Source of the DNA: Micropterus salmoides
Taxonomy: Eukaryota > Chordata > Actinopteri > Centrarchiformes > Centrarchidae
Length of the DNA stretch: 64,000 bases
Reading direction: 5' to 3'
NCBI RefSeq assembly: GCF_014851395.1
Contig: NW_024044459.1
Coordinates: forward strand, 23,264,418 to 23,328,417
Under the pieces are notes generated by a model, which saw only the letters and a list, made by a program, of their open reading frames with translations, searched no databases and was not told the origin of the DNA. The position numbers and the translations under genes are program-made. Below are positions 14,403 through 24,842 of this stretch, in pieces (within the stretch, counting starts at the first letter, position 1; each line of letters opens with the position of its first letter).

Positions 14403-17400
14403 AGTTTGGACAAAGCGGCATCTGTTGAAAAGAGGCCTTTAAGCTTTTGGGGGTTTGTGGGGCCACGTTTGTTAATTGTGTGTTTACAGTGGCCCCTATA
14501 TCCTGCCATCAAGCCTGAAAAAGGCCTATAGGGGAGACCTGAAAGCTCATACTGGTGTCCGAAAGGCCATTTTAGTGAGAGCTTGAAACAATTATAGTGT
14601 CAGTGAAGTGCCTGGAAATTCTGCCTGGTTCAGAGCACAAATCATTTGACTTGAAGCATGTTTTGACATTAGTTGTACTTAGTAAGGTTTGGAATGGAGC
14701 CCCATTGGTCAGTGTAGATTTTCAGCTAGGACCAGACCCCAAGAGCAATATTTTCTGTATATTTTATATTGTATATTTTATGTATACTTTCATATTCATT
14801 CACCTGTATTTCCAATGCCCCCACAAACATCCAGTTATACATTATATTATTAAAAGATGTCTCATTTCTTTATGAAGCAGTTTCAGACACTTTTCACCCC
14901 GGCCAGAATTGTGCGATTTTACACCTCTAAGAAGAAAAACATTTTCATCTCCAGGGAGGCAATGTTTTTATCTTGAGGATAGGATTTGAGGAACATGCAG
15001 GGTCATAGCCTTCTTGCTTTCTAAAACAGTAGTATTTGACCTTGGTCACTCTCCCTCCCACAGACAGATGGGCCAGGCTTGTTGAAAAACTGCCCATTAC
15101 CTCAGGACCAATGAAAAATTCAGCACTCTCTGTATGCAAAGTATTCAGTAGTCAGAGGTAGAAGGCAAAGACAACAAAACAGAAGAGAATCAATAACAAA
15201 AACGTATGAAGAAGTAGTATGAAACTTGATCATTAGGATTAGGACAAATTACATTTCCAAAGAGTCAGGAAACATTAATAAATTAAACATTGTGCTCGGG
15301 TTGTGGCTTTTCTTTTTGTCTCTCTCCCACTGTCTTTCTTACATGCATGCACACACAGAACCGTAGCCAGGGATCCAAGGTGCAGGATGGATGTGAAAGG
15401 CTTTGTGTTTTGTCAACAGCACAGCAGCACCTCACATGACTATCCAGTGGACTCACATAGGGAGGACAGGGCAAAGAAAGTGGAAGATGAGAAGAGACAA
15501 TGGGCGGGGTATAAGAAGAAGGCTGTGTGGGAGAAGGGAGAATAAAGTGGAGAGATTCAGAGAAAATAACCTGAGTAGGTTTAACTACTAGAAGAAAAAG
15601 AGAGTGCAGGCAGGAAGAGGCAGGCCCAAAGAAAGAGAGATAGGACAAAGAAGAAAAGGGGAGAGAGAGATTGGCATCAAGTGAGACACAAAGTAAGTGA
15701 GCATTAGGGAGCAGGATGGAGTAAGTGATGGGAGGGAGGGGGACACAGTGAGCGAGAGGGTGGAAAAGGCCAGTGGCCTCTGCTCTGTCCCCTCTGTGTG
15801 CTGCTAAACTGCCCACCAGTTCCCCGTAGCTCTGTCACTTCTTGTTTGTTAATCCCCCTTTCTTCTCCCCCTCCTAGTCTTCCTCGCTCCCTTTCTCTCA
15901 AATCGGTCAATTGTTAATGTGACCCCTTTAAACCCTACCGCCCCTCTCTTGCGGCATTGTCAACACATTATCAGTGTGTACAAGAGAGACATTTATAAAG
16001 GGAAGTGCTTGATGAAAGATGGCTTTGCTTGTTTGAAAGAATTTGACAATGTTGTTTTTTGTACTTGTACAGATGAAAATCCGCGGAAACAGCATGTTAT
16101 GAAGCTACGCGAGTGAATTCTTGTTTTTAATGTTTTTATTAACATGAGTAAGGACTTTACACGAGACATACTGTATTCTCTTAATACTGCACACACCTCC
16201 TTATTGATGAAAGAAAAGCAAACAAAATGGCACTTTGTACTACCAATGACAGCTGTGGGTTAGAAAACCACCAACTCGCCTCAGAGAGCTTCTTAAATTG
16301 TTGGTGCATACTTCATAACAAACATGAATGAGCGCAACCACCTCATCCACTGAACACCATTTGCTCCTTGATTGTAACACAAAGGCAAAAAATCAAAGCA
16401 TTACAACATAATTGACAAGCTACAGTATTTCATTTTTCAAATAGCCTTAGCAATTTTTCTTTTTTTGAGGCTTAGTCACGGAAATTGAGGTCACTTGAAG
16501 TTACCTTTTGTGAATACAGATGATGATCGTGAACATCAAACAATAGTGCAGCACATTGATAACAAAGCACACAAAATAAAAGTGACAGTGAAATAAATAC
16601 AAAAAAAAACAAGAGAGAAAGAAGTGAAGCACATATGTACGCATTACATGCATATGCAGCATTTTGTTTTTGATTATTATTATATTTTAAAAGTCAGACC
16701 AGCAAATGACCTTTCCTTTATTTCTTAGGGCACCACCCCTTCATTAGAATATATGTTTTAAAAAACTTATAGATCTTGAAGTAATTGTACTTCGGTTCTT
16801 ATACTTCCAGGATAACTTGTTTATGATTAACACTAACTCAAAAAGCTCAAAGATGACATTAAAGCTGAGCTTTGTTTCATAATACAACTATCCAGCAGAC
16901 ATTAAAGCTGCCGCGCCAAAAGTTGTTGCTGTGATTGACCACAGAAGAATAGAGGGTGAAAAGGCAGACAAGTAAGAACACCGGAGAATAGTTTTAGATT
17001 ATGTGAAAGTGGCCATGCTGCTACACTAGTACTGTGTCGCATTAGCTATAAAGATTTAGCTATGGCTAGCCTACTGCGTGTCTAAAAGCCCTTTTAATGT
17101 AGAGAAGCAGGACCCACAGTTATGACATCAGTCACCATTTCAACAAGAAAAAATAAAATCCACGAGAAGTGGCCAGTAGTTGGAGTTTCCCAGTGCGCTG
17201 TTAATGTCAGCTGTTGTGTAATGTTGTGTAATTTTGACCATGCATCACACATCTATTTCTGCAAGAGCGAGAGATTAAGGGTTTAAAGATACTAAAAAAA
17301 CTTCTGCTTTAGTCACTTTCAGCATGAGCACAGTTAACATCTGCAGAGAGAAATTAAAGTACTGTAAAAAGTAATTGGTTCATACATTCTGAGTGTGCCC

Positions 17401-18706
17401 TTTTACACGTACTGTCTGTGTGTTTGTTTATTCCCATTCGTGAAATGAAAAAAAAAAAAGAGTGGGAGAGCAGATTCTTTATCTGCTAGTAGTTTATTTC
17501 AGAGAGGAAGGACTATCTCTGCTTGCAGCTGTTAAGCATCTGGTCTCAATGATCATGCTGGAATGAATGAAAATCTTAAAAGCCATGAAGGAAAGACACT
17601 TCCGTGATCCCTTTTTCCCCCTCAAGTGACAAACAGGTGCCCCTTTGAAATAGGATAAGTAGGGAATACATCCACTTCGTTCTAGTTCTTAGGAGCTGTA
17701 TCAGTTGTAAGAGTACAAAAACATTTGCTGTGAGTGAACACGTTTCAGTGTCAGGTGTTCAAAATTTGTTTTTGTTTTCTATATGTTGCGTGTTTTTGTT
17801 TCTCAAATGTATTCATATTTCTTTGTGGATTCAATTTCTGTGTTACTATAGTAAGTTATATTAAGTTTTAGCTCAGTCAGCTCATGTGGAATGGATTTAT
17901 CATGAATATACAGAGTATGTACAGAGTTGATAATGGCTGACCCTGCCAGCATACACCAGCACAGCAGAGAGTACAGAGTGATGATATTAAACCTCTCCCC
18001 CATCAGAACATCTGAACCTACAGGTGGATGTTGATGTAGATGCAGAAACAGCGGCAAAATCACAGTAGTAAAATTACACACAAACCACAGCATTAAACCG
18101 TCATAATGCGTTTGCCAAAGACCCCAATCAGAGCCAGTCAGAACAAAGCCAAAACACTGGCTTACAGTAGTACAAGCTCGCTCGTGAAATGCAACGTGAA
18201 CAGCAGAAGAAGCAGGCATTTGCAATGTTACAGCAGTGTTTGCAAATAAGCAGAGCGTCAGAACAAAGAGAGACTAACGTCACCTTATTGCAAAGGTTGT
18301 GTTAGATGTATGGGTATCTAGCCCAGTATATTAAAGCAGCCCACTTTGAAAAGTCTGCCTGAACTAGCGCACTTTTCTTTTTTGAGTATATTTAAACATG
18401 ATACACCTCATTGCTCTTTCTGACATTTGACAGAACATTTATTTCTTAATCTTATTATAACATAACAGATAATGAAACCTGTGTTACTCCAAATACTTGC
18501 TTCTTTTTTAGCAGCTATTCTTTATTCTTAACACCCTCTAGCAGCAGTTCATACATATTTATAACGCAATCCCAGACTCTTGTTAGTGCTCTTTCCTCTG
18601 CAAAAATGTATTATTGATGATTCATGACTGTGATTTCAACGTGTTTTTCCTGTCTCTCTCTCCCAACTAAACTTTCTCTTATTTTCTCATTTTGCCTGTT
18701 TCATAG
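14403..18706. other. non-coding sequence upstream of the first bmpr1b coding exon found
   Basis: No coding exon recognised on either strand. A GA-rich stretch at about 15460-15730 produces long but unconvincing pyrimidine-frame ORFs on the minus strand. The sequence just before 18,707 ends in a pyrimidine-rich tract (TTTTGCCTGTTTCATAG), the acceptor of the next exon. So at least the end of this region is intron, and 5' exons of bmpr1b, including one for a signal peptide, should exist upstream, here or beyond the left edge. Confidence 0.6.
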
Positions 18707-18869
18707 GCAATATATTGGACAGTATGCTGCTAAGAGCATCCAGTAAGGAGGCAGTGGAGAATGGGAAGGAGACTAGTGGGAGCACAGCTCCTTCTTCATC
18801 CTCCCAAAGATTACTGTGGTGTCACTGTTATCACCACTGCCCCGAAGATTCAACCAATAATACATGCAG
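18707..18869 (+). CDS. bmpr1b: bmpr1b coding exon: N-terminus and first extracellular cysteines
   Basis: Acceptor TTTCATAG, donor GTACTG. It encodes residues 1-48 and two bases of codon 49. MLLRASSKEAVENGKE matches the start of human isoform a, and the Cys pattern CHCYHHCPED corresponds to human CKCHHHCPED. The five codons before ATG 18724 read N-I-L-D-S in frame, resembling the N-F-L-D-N that precedes the same Met in the longer human isoform. The reading frame therefore probably continues from an upstream signal-peptide exon. Confidence 0.93.
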
Positions 18870-20853
18870 GTACTGTAGGGGTGGAGAAACAAAAAAACAA
18901 CAACAAATGTAACACACAAATTAAAAAATTCACTTGCACATATACAAACACAGACATTCACACATATAATATTACATTGCTGCCATTTATCTCAACTGGA
19001 GTCTGAAATAATAACGGCTATAAAGGTTTGGCAGGCATTTGAACACAGGTAGTACATACACCTGTGATCTTGCATTCACACACAGTGTTGATGATGATAC
19101 GTTTTTCATAACATTAGCTGCTTTACTTATTGTATTTAACCCTTATTTTGCAGGACGGATGGCTACTGTTTTACCATGGTGGAGGAGGAGGGAGGGGTAC
19201 CTGTTCAGACTGCAGGTTGCCTGGGGCTGGTCGGGTCAGAATTTCAGTGTAGGGTGAGTACATGACCGTAACATTACAATCCACATGACTCTCCCTGTTG
19301 CAACCACTTCCTTTGCTTCTTCTATCTCAGATCTTTAAAAGGTTTACATTTTTAAAGACATAATCCATATGGAAATAATTACACGAGGGGAGTGAATAAA
19401 AAATTTAAATAAATTCTGCCCTGACTCAGTACTTTATACACTATTTCCCTTTTTATGACTTATTTGTAACACAATAAAATTTAGAGCTCTAGCTAATGAT
19501 TATTTTCATTGCTGAATAACCTCTTGATTATTTTTTGATTTTTAAAATTTCCCAGAGACCAAGGTAACATCTTCAAATTCCTGTTTTGTCTGATCAACCA
19601 CCAATCATCTCAAACCCAAGGATATTCAATATACTATGACACTAAACAGAGAAAAAACATGATTAATCTGTTGTCAAATTGTTGAATATCCCGGTTGATT
19701 GACTAACTTAATCAGCAACTGAACGCAGAAAGTCAAAAAAAAAAAATCCCTTTTCTGTCTTGCAGGACACAGGGAACTCGCGTCAAAGGAGATCCCTAGA
19801 ATGCTGTACAGACCAGGATTACTGTAACAAAAACCTGCATCCTACACTGCCACCGCTCAAACCACCTCGTAAGTTTTTCCATCTACTCGCATCACTCCAC
19901 AAGTCTTTCTTGGCCATGAAACACAAGAAATATTTTTTAGGGCCACTTGTGATAGTGATAGGTGATGGACAGGGCCAAGAACTGAGACTGATGGTGTAAG
20001 AGCACACGGGATTCGGAGATAGCGATATCCTGACATTGTCAGGGAGTCAAAAACGGCCAAAGTGGGGGAGACAGTGGAAGGTACTGTCAAACTGTCCTGC
20101 AGCTCGCCAAAGCTGCTGGGTGTCGAGAGAATACTGAGGTCTACTGTGTACAACACTATACTCATGTGTGAGTGTGAGAGTCTTTTTGTGTATTTGAGAG
20201 ACAGTAAGCCTAGATTCCCAGGGAAATCACATGCCACAGCAGACTCTGAGGGCAGAGTCATCAATCAGAAACCCTATCATAGAGGAGCAGGAAGAGAATT
20301 CATTGACTAGGCTGAGGGCTTCCTCTCGCTGTAGAGTGGGGCCTTGGGGGAAAAGGGTGTGTGCCAGAAGTAAATGAAAAATTGATGAGTGAAATATGAT
20401 TTGTACTTGATTTACTGTACACACGTTCTTTCAAGGATGACTGATTTCTTGGTATAGTTTTTTTCTGTTTCCTCCCCATGGTTTAGGGATATCGGAGGTT
20501 TTGATTTGTTTTGGTGTTTTTTTTTTGTTTTGTGGTTACAGCTTAAGTTTTTTGAGCAGAAAATGGTTCCAAGCACTTTTCTTAAGAATGTTGAGTTGTT
20601 GGACATTCATGATATTATTGTGGATCACTGACAAAAAGAATGGATGCAATTTTTTTCTGAAATTTTTTGTGTCCCTTTGTACCTTTAACTTACTTTTGTT
20701 CTCTCACCTCTTTGTCCTCCCCTCTCTAGTCTACGTAGATGGAAAGATCCACCACATGGCCTTGTTGATCTCAGTCACTGTGTGCAGCATTATACTGGCT
20801 GCCATTATTGTCTTCTGCTACTTCAGGTAAATTACATGTGAACCCCCCCCACC

Positions 20854-20884
<31 letters not shown>

Positions 20885-23800
20885 AATCCATATTCATTCA
20901 TACGTACAGTTTACACCCTATAAAGATCCTAACATTGTAACACACATTCAGTGCATGTTTGTATTCCGTCTGGTGTTTTTACAGGTATAAGCGTCAGGAG
21001 TCTCGTCCTCGGTACAGTATTGGTCTGGAGCAAGATGAGACTTACATTCCCCCTGGAGAATCGCTGAAGGATCTGATTGAGCAGTCACAAAGCTCAGGCT
21101 CAGGCTCAGGGCTCCCTCTATTGGTGAGACACTAATATTGCAGCTAAATACCTGTCAGATAAAAAAGATGCTCCAAGGATGCCTTAAATACACATCATAC
21201 CCCATGGTTTCCTACTTGATCATATTTTGTCTCATGTATTTCCATATAGGAAGTTTATTGGAAGGTTATACTATAAGATTTTATGCATCTTCTACATGAG
21301 CTCCAATGTCCTTTTTAAGGGTCACTAAATCTTAGTTTGGAGGTTTCCATTCTAAGATATAAGGAGCCAAATCTGCTGAAACACAATGCAAAACACATCA
21401 ACCCCCTAACCCTAACCCAAACCTTTTTCCATCTTTTGCTCCTCCTTAGGTGCAGAGAACGATAGCCAAGCAGATCCAGATGGTGAAGCAAATAGGCAAG
21501 GGGAGGTATGGAGAGGTGTGGATGGGCAGGTGGAGGGGAGAAAAAGTGGCCGTTAAAGTCTTCTTCACCACTGAGGAGGCCAGTTGGTTCAGAGAGACTG
21601 AGATTTACCAGACCGTCCTAATGAGACATGAGAACATACTGGGTAAGTACGGTTTCTGTATTTGGTCAGTGTATCCGCTTGTCTCTCATGTGTTACTTCT
21701 TTTAGCCCGGCCCGCCTGTTCTTCCTGATTTCTTGTCTCTCTTTCTAATGTTTTGTCTGCACCTCTCTGTCAAGCCTGTTGTTGTCTGTCTCTTAAATTT
21801 CCTCTTGTGTTTAAAATTATCCAAGTATACTCTTGGTTCCCATTGCAACTAACAAAGTGCTCAACAGGGATTTGACAGATGATAAATTAGTCTGTCTATT
21901 ATAGCAGCAGTAATCCTTAACAATCTTAAATTATCGACCAACAGATGGATGCATTGGTTTCGAATGGATATATGGTATGAATGTCATGTCCGAGTTTTGT
22001 AGCACAAGTAAGACAATAAAAACACGCCATAGTTGGAGTTGGACTGTGTTCATTCTTAACTATTCTGCACCACACTTGTCTGAGTGCCAAAACAGATCAA
22101 TTATAGCCAAGAGGCCACACACCACAACAAATTATAAAGTAGACAACAACAGACTGCAAACCAAAGCTTGCATAATTAAACACCACAAGATGCATAGTAA
22201 TTAAGTGGTGGGGCAAAAGATCACTTGCCAGTAAACTAGAAGACAGACTATTTGCTGCAATGCATAATGTTGCTTTCCACAGCCTATGTTTGGTTTTAAA
22301 TTGAGCATTAGGACCTGTAATCTTCGCGTCGTCAAATCCACCAAAACAGGCAACTGCCGAGATGAATCAATTCTACAGTACAGTTTCCTAAAAACAAAGT
22401 TAAATGTTAAACCTTAAAATGACCTATACTTATACTGATGATTTTAACAAGTTAGTTTAGAAAGTAATTTCCCCCTTGTATAGTGAATTACCTTCCTGCA
22501 CAGCATGCAAGCTTAAAAAAAAGATAAGACAATGAAACCGATCTGTTCTGCTCTACTTCTATGATTGAGCCAGATTGATTCATCTTCACACTTAAGTTTA
22601 AAAGCACACAATTACAGACATAATTAACAGTATATAATGCCTGCCTTAATTATAAGCGCTAAAGCCACAATATTTTGCTCAAATTCAGCCAGTGTTATGG
22701 AACGGGGAAAACCCGTTCCCTGACTTCACTGTAATTCCCTGCCTGTTAAACGCCTTCTCTCTTGCCTCCATTCCCTGCCCACTCTATTCACAGGTTTTAT
22801 AGCTGCTGATATCAAAGGAACTGGCTCCTGGACCCAACTCTACCTGATCACAGACTACCACGAAAATGGCTCTTTGTATGACTACCTCAAATCAACCACT
22901 CTAGACAATAAAGCCATGCTGCGACTGGCTTACTCCTCTGTGTCGGGCCTTTGTCACCTCCACACTGAGATCTTTGGCACCCAGGGCAAACCTGCCATTG
23001 CCCACAGGGATCTGAAGAGCAAGAACATACTGGTGAAAAGAAACGGGACCTGCTGTATAGCTGACTTAGGACTGGCAGTCAAGTTTATCAGGTGAGTGTG
23101 TCAGGGACATGTGTTGATGAAATATTCCTCCTTAATTCTTGATTTGAATCCATGTTTTGCTGAATATAAGCCCTGGTAGAGGGTTGGAAATGTATTTTGA
23201 ATTTATATTTGGTAATGTGCTCAGCTAATACATCTTTCATTTTAAATTGTTACTTGATGATATCTGATTCTGCAGTGACACCAATGAGGTAGACATCCCT
23301 CCCAACACTAGAGTTGGTACAAAGCGCTACATGCCTCCAGAGGTTCTGGACGAGACTCTGAACAGAAGCCATTTTCAGTCGTACATCATGGCCGACATGT
23401 ACAGCTTTGGGCTCATCCTCTGGGAGATCGCTCGCCGTTGCGTCTCCGGAGGTAAATACAGTAAATATGCTTCTCATGTATTTATTTTTGACTCTTTAAA
23501 CACCTTCTAAAAGCCAGACACCCACAAAAACCTAAACATGTGCTTGTTTGATGGCTATGCAGTATGAATTTTGAAAACAACACATGAACAAAGTGTGTTT
23601 CTTCCGTAACTTATTTGTTGTAGGAATCCTTGAAGAGTACCAGTTGCCATACCATGAGCTAGTTCCGACAGACCCTTCATATGAAGACATGAGAGAGGTG
23701 GTCTGCATCAAGAGACTGCGACCATCCTTTCCTAACCGATGGACCAGTGACGAGGTAAAATATTTACATATTACACATACACATCCACAAACCCACACAC

Positions 23801-23968
23801 ACTAATGAATGACCTTCCTAACATAAAGCTGTATTTCTTCAGTGTTTGAGACAGATGGGGAAACTGATGACAGAATGCTGGGCCCACAACCCAGCCTCCC
23901 GCCTCACAGCCCTACGGGTCAAAAAGACACTTGCCAAGATGTCAGAATCACAGGACATCAAGCTGTGA
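18707..23968 (+). CDS. bmpr1b: BMP receptor type 1B (ALK6) serine/threonine kinase receptor, ten coding exons
   Basis: Exons, all with AG acceptors and GT donors: 18707-18869, 19154-19253, 19766-19868, 20730-20826, 20985-21123, 21450-21642, 22794-23091, 23276-23451, 23624-23754, 23843-23968. Splice phases join without a frame break to 502 codons plus TGA when counted from ATG 18724, the same length as human BMPR1B isoform a. Residues 33-102 form the Cys-rich ligand-binding domain with a CCT...CN box (95-103). The single transmembrane helix is about 127-148. The GS activation segment SGSGSG is at 186-191, with Q203 at the position known for activating change in ALK6. The kinase has GKGRYGEV (211-218), catalytic lysine K231, HRDLKSKN (330-337), DLG (350-352) and APE-equivalent PPE (379-381). 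It ends SQDIKL. The family binds BMP/GDF ligands with type II receptors at the plasma membrane and phosphorylates SMAD1/5/8. The frame stays open upstream of ATG 18724 to the exon edge, so the true start may lie in an upstream exon. I cannot tell which teleost paralogue (a or b) this is. Confidence 0.97.
19154..19253 (+). CDS. bmpr1b: bmpr1b coding exon: middle of ligand-binding domain
   Basis: Residues 49-82. It contains DGYCFTMVEEE and CLGLVGSEFQCR, aligned with human DGYCFTMIEED and CLGLEGSDFQCR. The donor GTGAGT follows codon 82 in phase 0. Confidence 0.96.
19766..19868 (+). CDS. bmpr1b: bmpr1b coding exon: CC box of the extracellular domain
   Basis: Residues 83-116 plus one base. It carries QRRSLECCTDQDYCNKNLHP, the terminal disulfide cluster of the three-finger fold. 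The acceptor TCTTGCAG and donor GTAAGT are strong. Confidence 0.96.
20730..20826 (+). CDS. bmpr1b: bmpr1b coding exon: transmembrane helix
   Basis: Residues 117-148 plus two bases. A hydrophobic run, about 127-148, starts ALLISVTVCSIILAA and ends CYF. It is preceded by GKIHHM, where human has GPIHHR. Confidence 0.96.
20985..21123 (+). CDS. bmpr1b: bmpr1b coding exon: juxtamembrane and GS domain
   Basis: Residues 149-195. It contains RYSIGLEQDETYIPPGE and the SGSGSGLPLL segment, whose serines are the expected phosphorylation targets of type II receptors. The GS domain is split by the next intron. Confidence 0.97.
21450..21642 (+). CDS. bmpr1b: bmpr1b coding exon: end of GS domain and kinase N-lobe
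   Basis: Residues 196-259 plus one base: VQRTIAKQIQ, glycine loop GKGRYGEVW, and VAVKVFF with K231. It is essentially identical to mammalian ALK6, with G-R-W for G-K-W at 221-223 the only change seen. Confidence 0.97.
22794..23091 (+). CDS. bmpr1b: bmpr1b coding exon: L45 loop and catalytic loop
   Basis: Residues 260-358 plus two bases. It carries ADIKGTGSWTQL (the L45-type loop that sets SMAD1/5/8 specificity in BMP-class receptors), HRDLKSKN and the DLG start of the activation segment. The preceding intron is the gene's longest in the window (1151 bp). Confidence 0.97.
23276..23451 (+). CDS. bmpr1b: bmpr1b coding exon: activation segment and kinase C-lobe
   Basis: Residues 359-417 plus one base. 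It includes DTNEVDIPPNTRVGTKRYM, PPEVLDE, and the ADMYSFGLILWE helix. Confidence 0.97.
23624..23754 (+). CDS. bmpr1b: bmpr1b coding exon: kinase C-lobe
   Basis: Residues 418-461: EEYQLPYHELVPTDPSYEDM through RPSFPNRWTSDE. The intron that follows is only 88 bp. Confidence 0.97.
23843..23968 (+). CDS. bmpr1b: bmpr1b last coding exon
   Basis: Residues 462-502 and stop TGA at 23966-23968. It begins CLRQMGKLMTECWAHNPASR and ends SQDIKL, the usual C-terminus of the family. Confidence 0.97.
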   Translation, partial: CLRQMGKLMTECWAHNPASRLTALRVKKTLAKMSESQDIKL

Positions 23969-24842
23969 GCGGGCACTGCCAGGTGTGTGTTTCCACACAT
24001 AGAAAGGGCATTAACAGTCACACTGGCTCTGGTACAGGCCGCACAATCCTTTGTCCTTGGAAGAGGAAGGCAGGACAGGAAGCAAGATCATCACATGGAG
24101 ATCGAAGAATCACAGACTTTTGAGTCCAGATGCCCAGAACTCTGCCTACCAAGTTCCCCTCGAAAAATGTATTACAGGACTACGGTGGTTAACTAAAGCT
24201 TAATTAAACACAGCCAGGCCCTGTGTGGCCCCTGTTTCGTCCATCAGAGAATATGAGACAATTTAATTTCAGACTAGTGTGAGGACTCCAGGTTCCTGTT
24301 CCTGTTCACATACTCCAGAGGCCTTGGAGAAAGAGATTGAGTTTGACTTAGCACTGTAGCTGCAGAGATACGCAAACAAGCTACTGACCAGTCAGTGGAA
24401 TACCACATCAATGCTTTCTGTGAAAGCTACCCTACCTGCAGGTAAAGGTCCGATTGATAGAACGGAAAGGATGTGCTTTAACGCAATCTGTTATTGCAGC
24501 ATGATATCTTTCAAAAACACTGTCACCCCACTACTGCCTTTATGTTGTAATTGAAATTAATTTAATTAATTAAATTGACTGTTTTTGGTTACAATGACTG
24601 ACACTATGTGGCAGGGAAGAAAAGTAAAAAAATGTTTACGCTGGTAACATTTGTAGACACTGAAGAAAAGGTACGCCAGTACTTTTGAGTTTGGATGGGA
24701 TATGAAAGTTGCAAACGTGCATTTTGCATGTAAGACTCAAACTCTTTAAGGCTCTATGTGAAAAATAAAGTTTATATGTCCAAATAAATTCTGGATTGAG
24801 GCTGTACATGCCTCCGTGTTTCCTTGCCCTCCAGTAAATAAA
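23969..24842 (+). other. bmpr1b: bmpr1b 3' UTR, probable, with AATAAA signals
   Basis: Non-coding sequence follows the stop. The first AATAAA hexamer is at 24764-24769, followed closely by others at 24783-24788 and 24837-24842. This cluster would give a 3' UTR of about 0.8-0.9 kb. Later hexamers at 25856-25861 and 26146-26151 could serve longer transcripts. Which is used cannot be told from sequence. Confidence 0.55.

Noticed and set aside
15283..15816. Minus-strand open frame of 177 codons
   Set aside because: Low-complexity Ser/Leu/Pro translation of a GA-rich strand, with no domain, no splice context and no similarity to a known family.
21401..21418. Telomere-like CCCTAACCCTAACCC
   Set aside because: Only about two and a half units, next to an exon acceptor; expected by chance and not an interstitial telomeric array.
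22699..22719. Small inverted repeat GGAACGGG-GAAAA-CCCGTTCC upstream of a bmpr1b exon
   Set aside because: Eight-base stem only; too short to claim a function from sequence alone.
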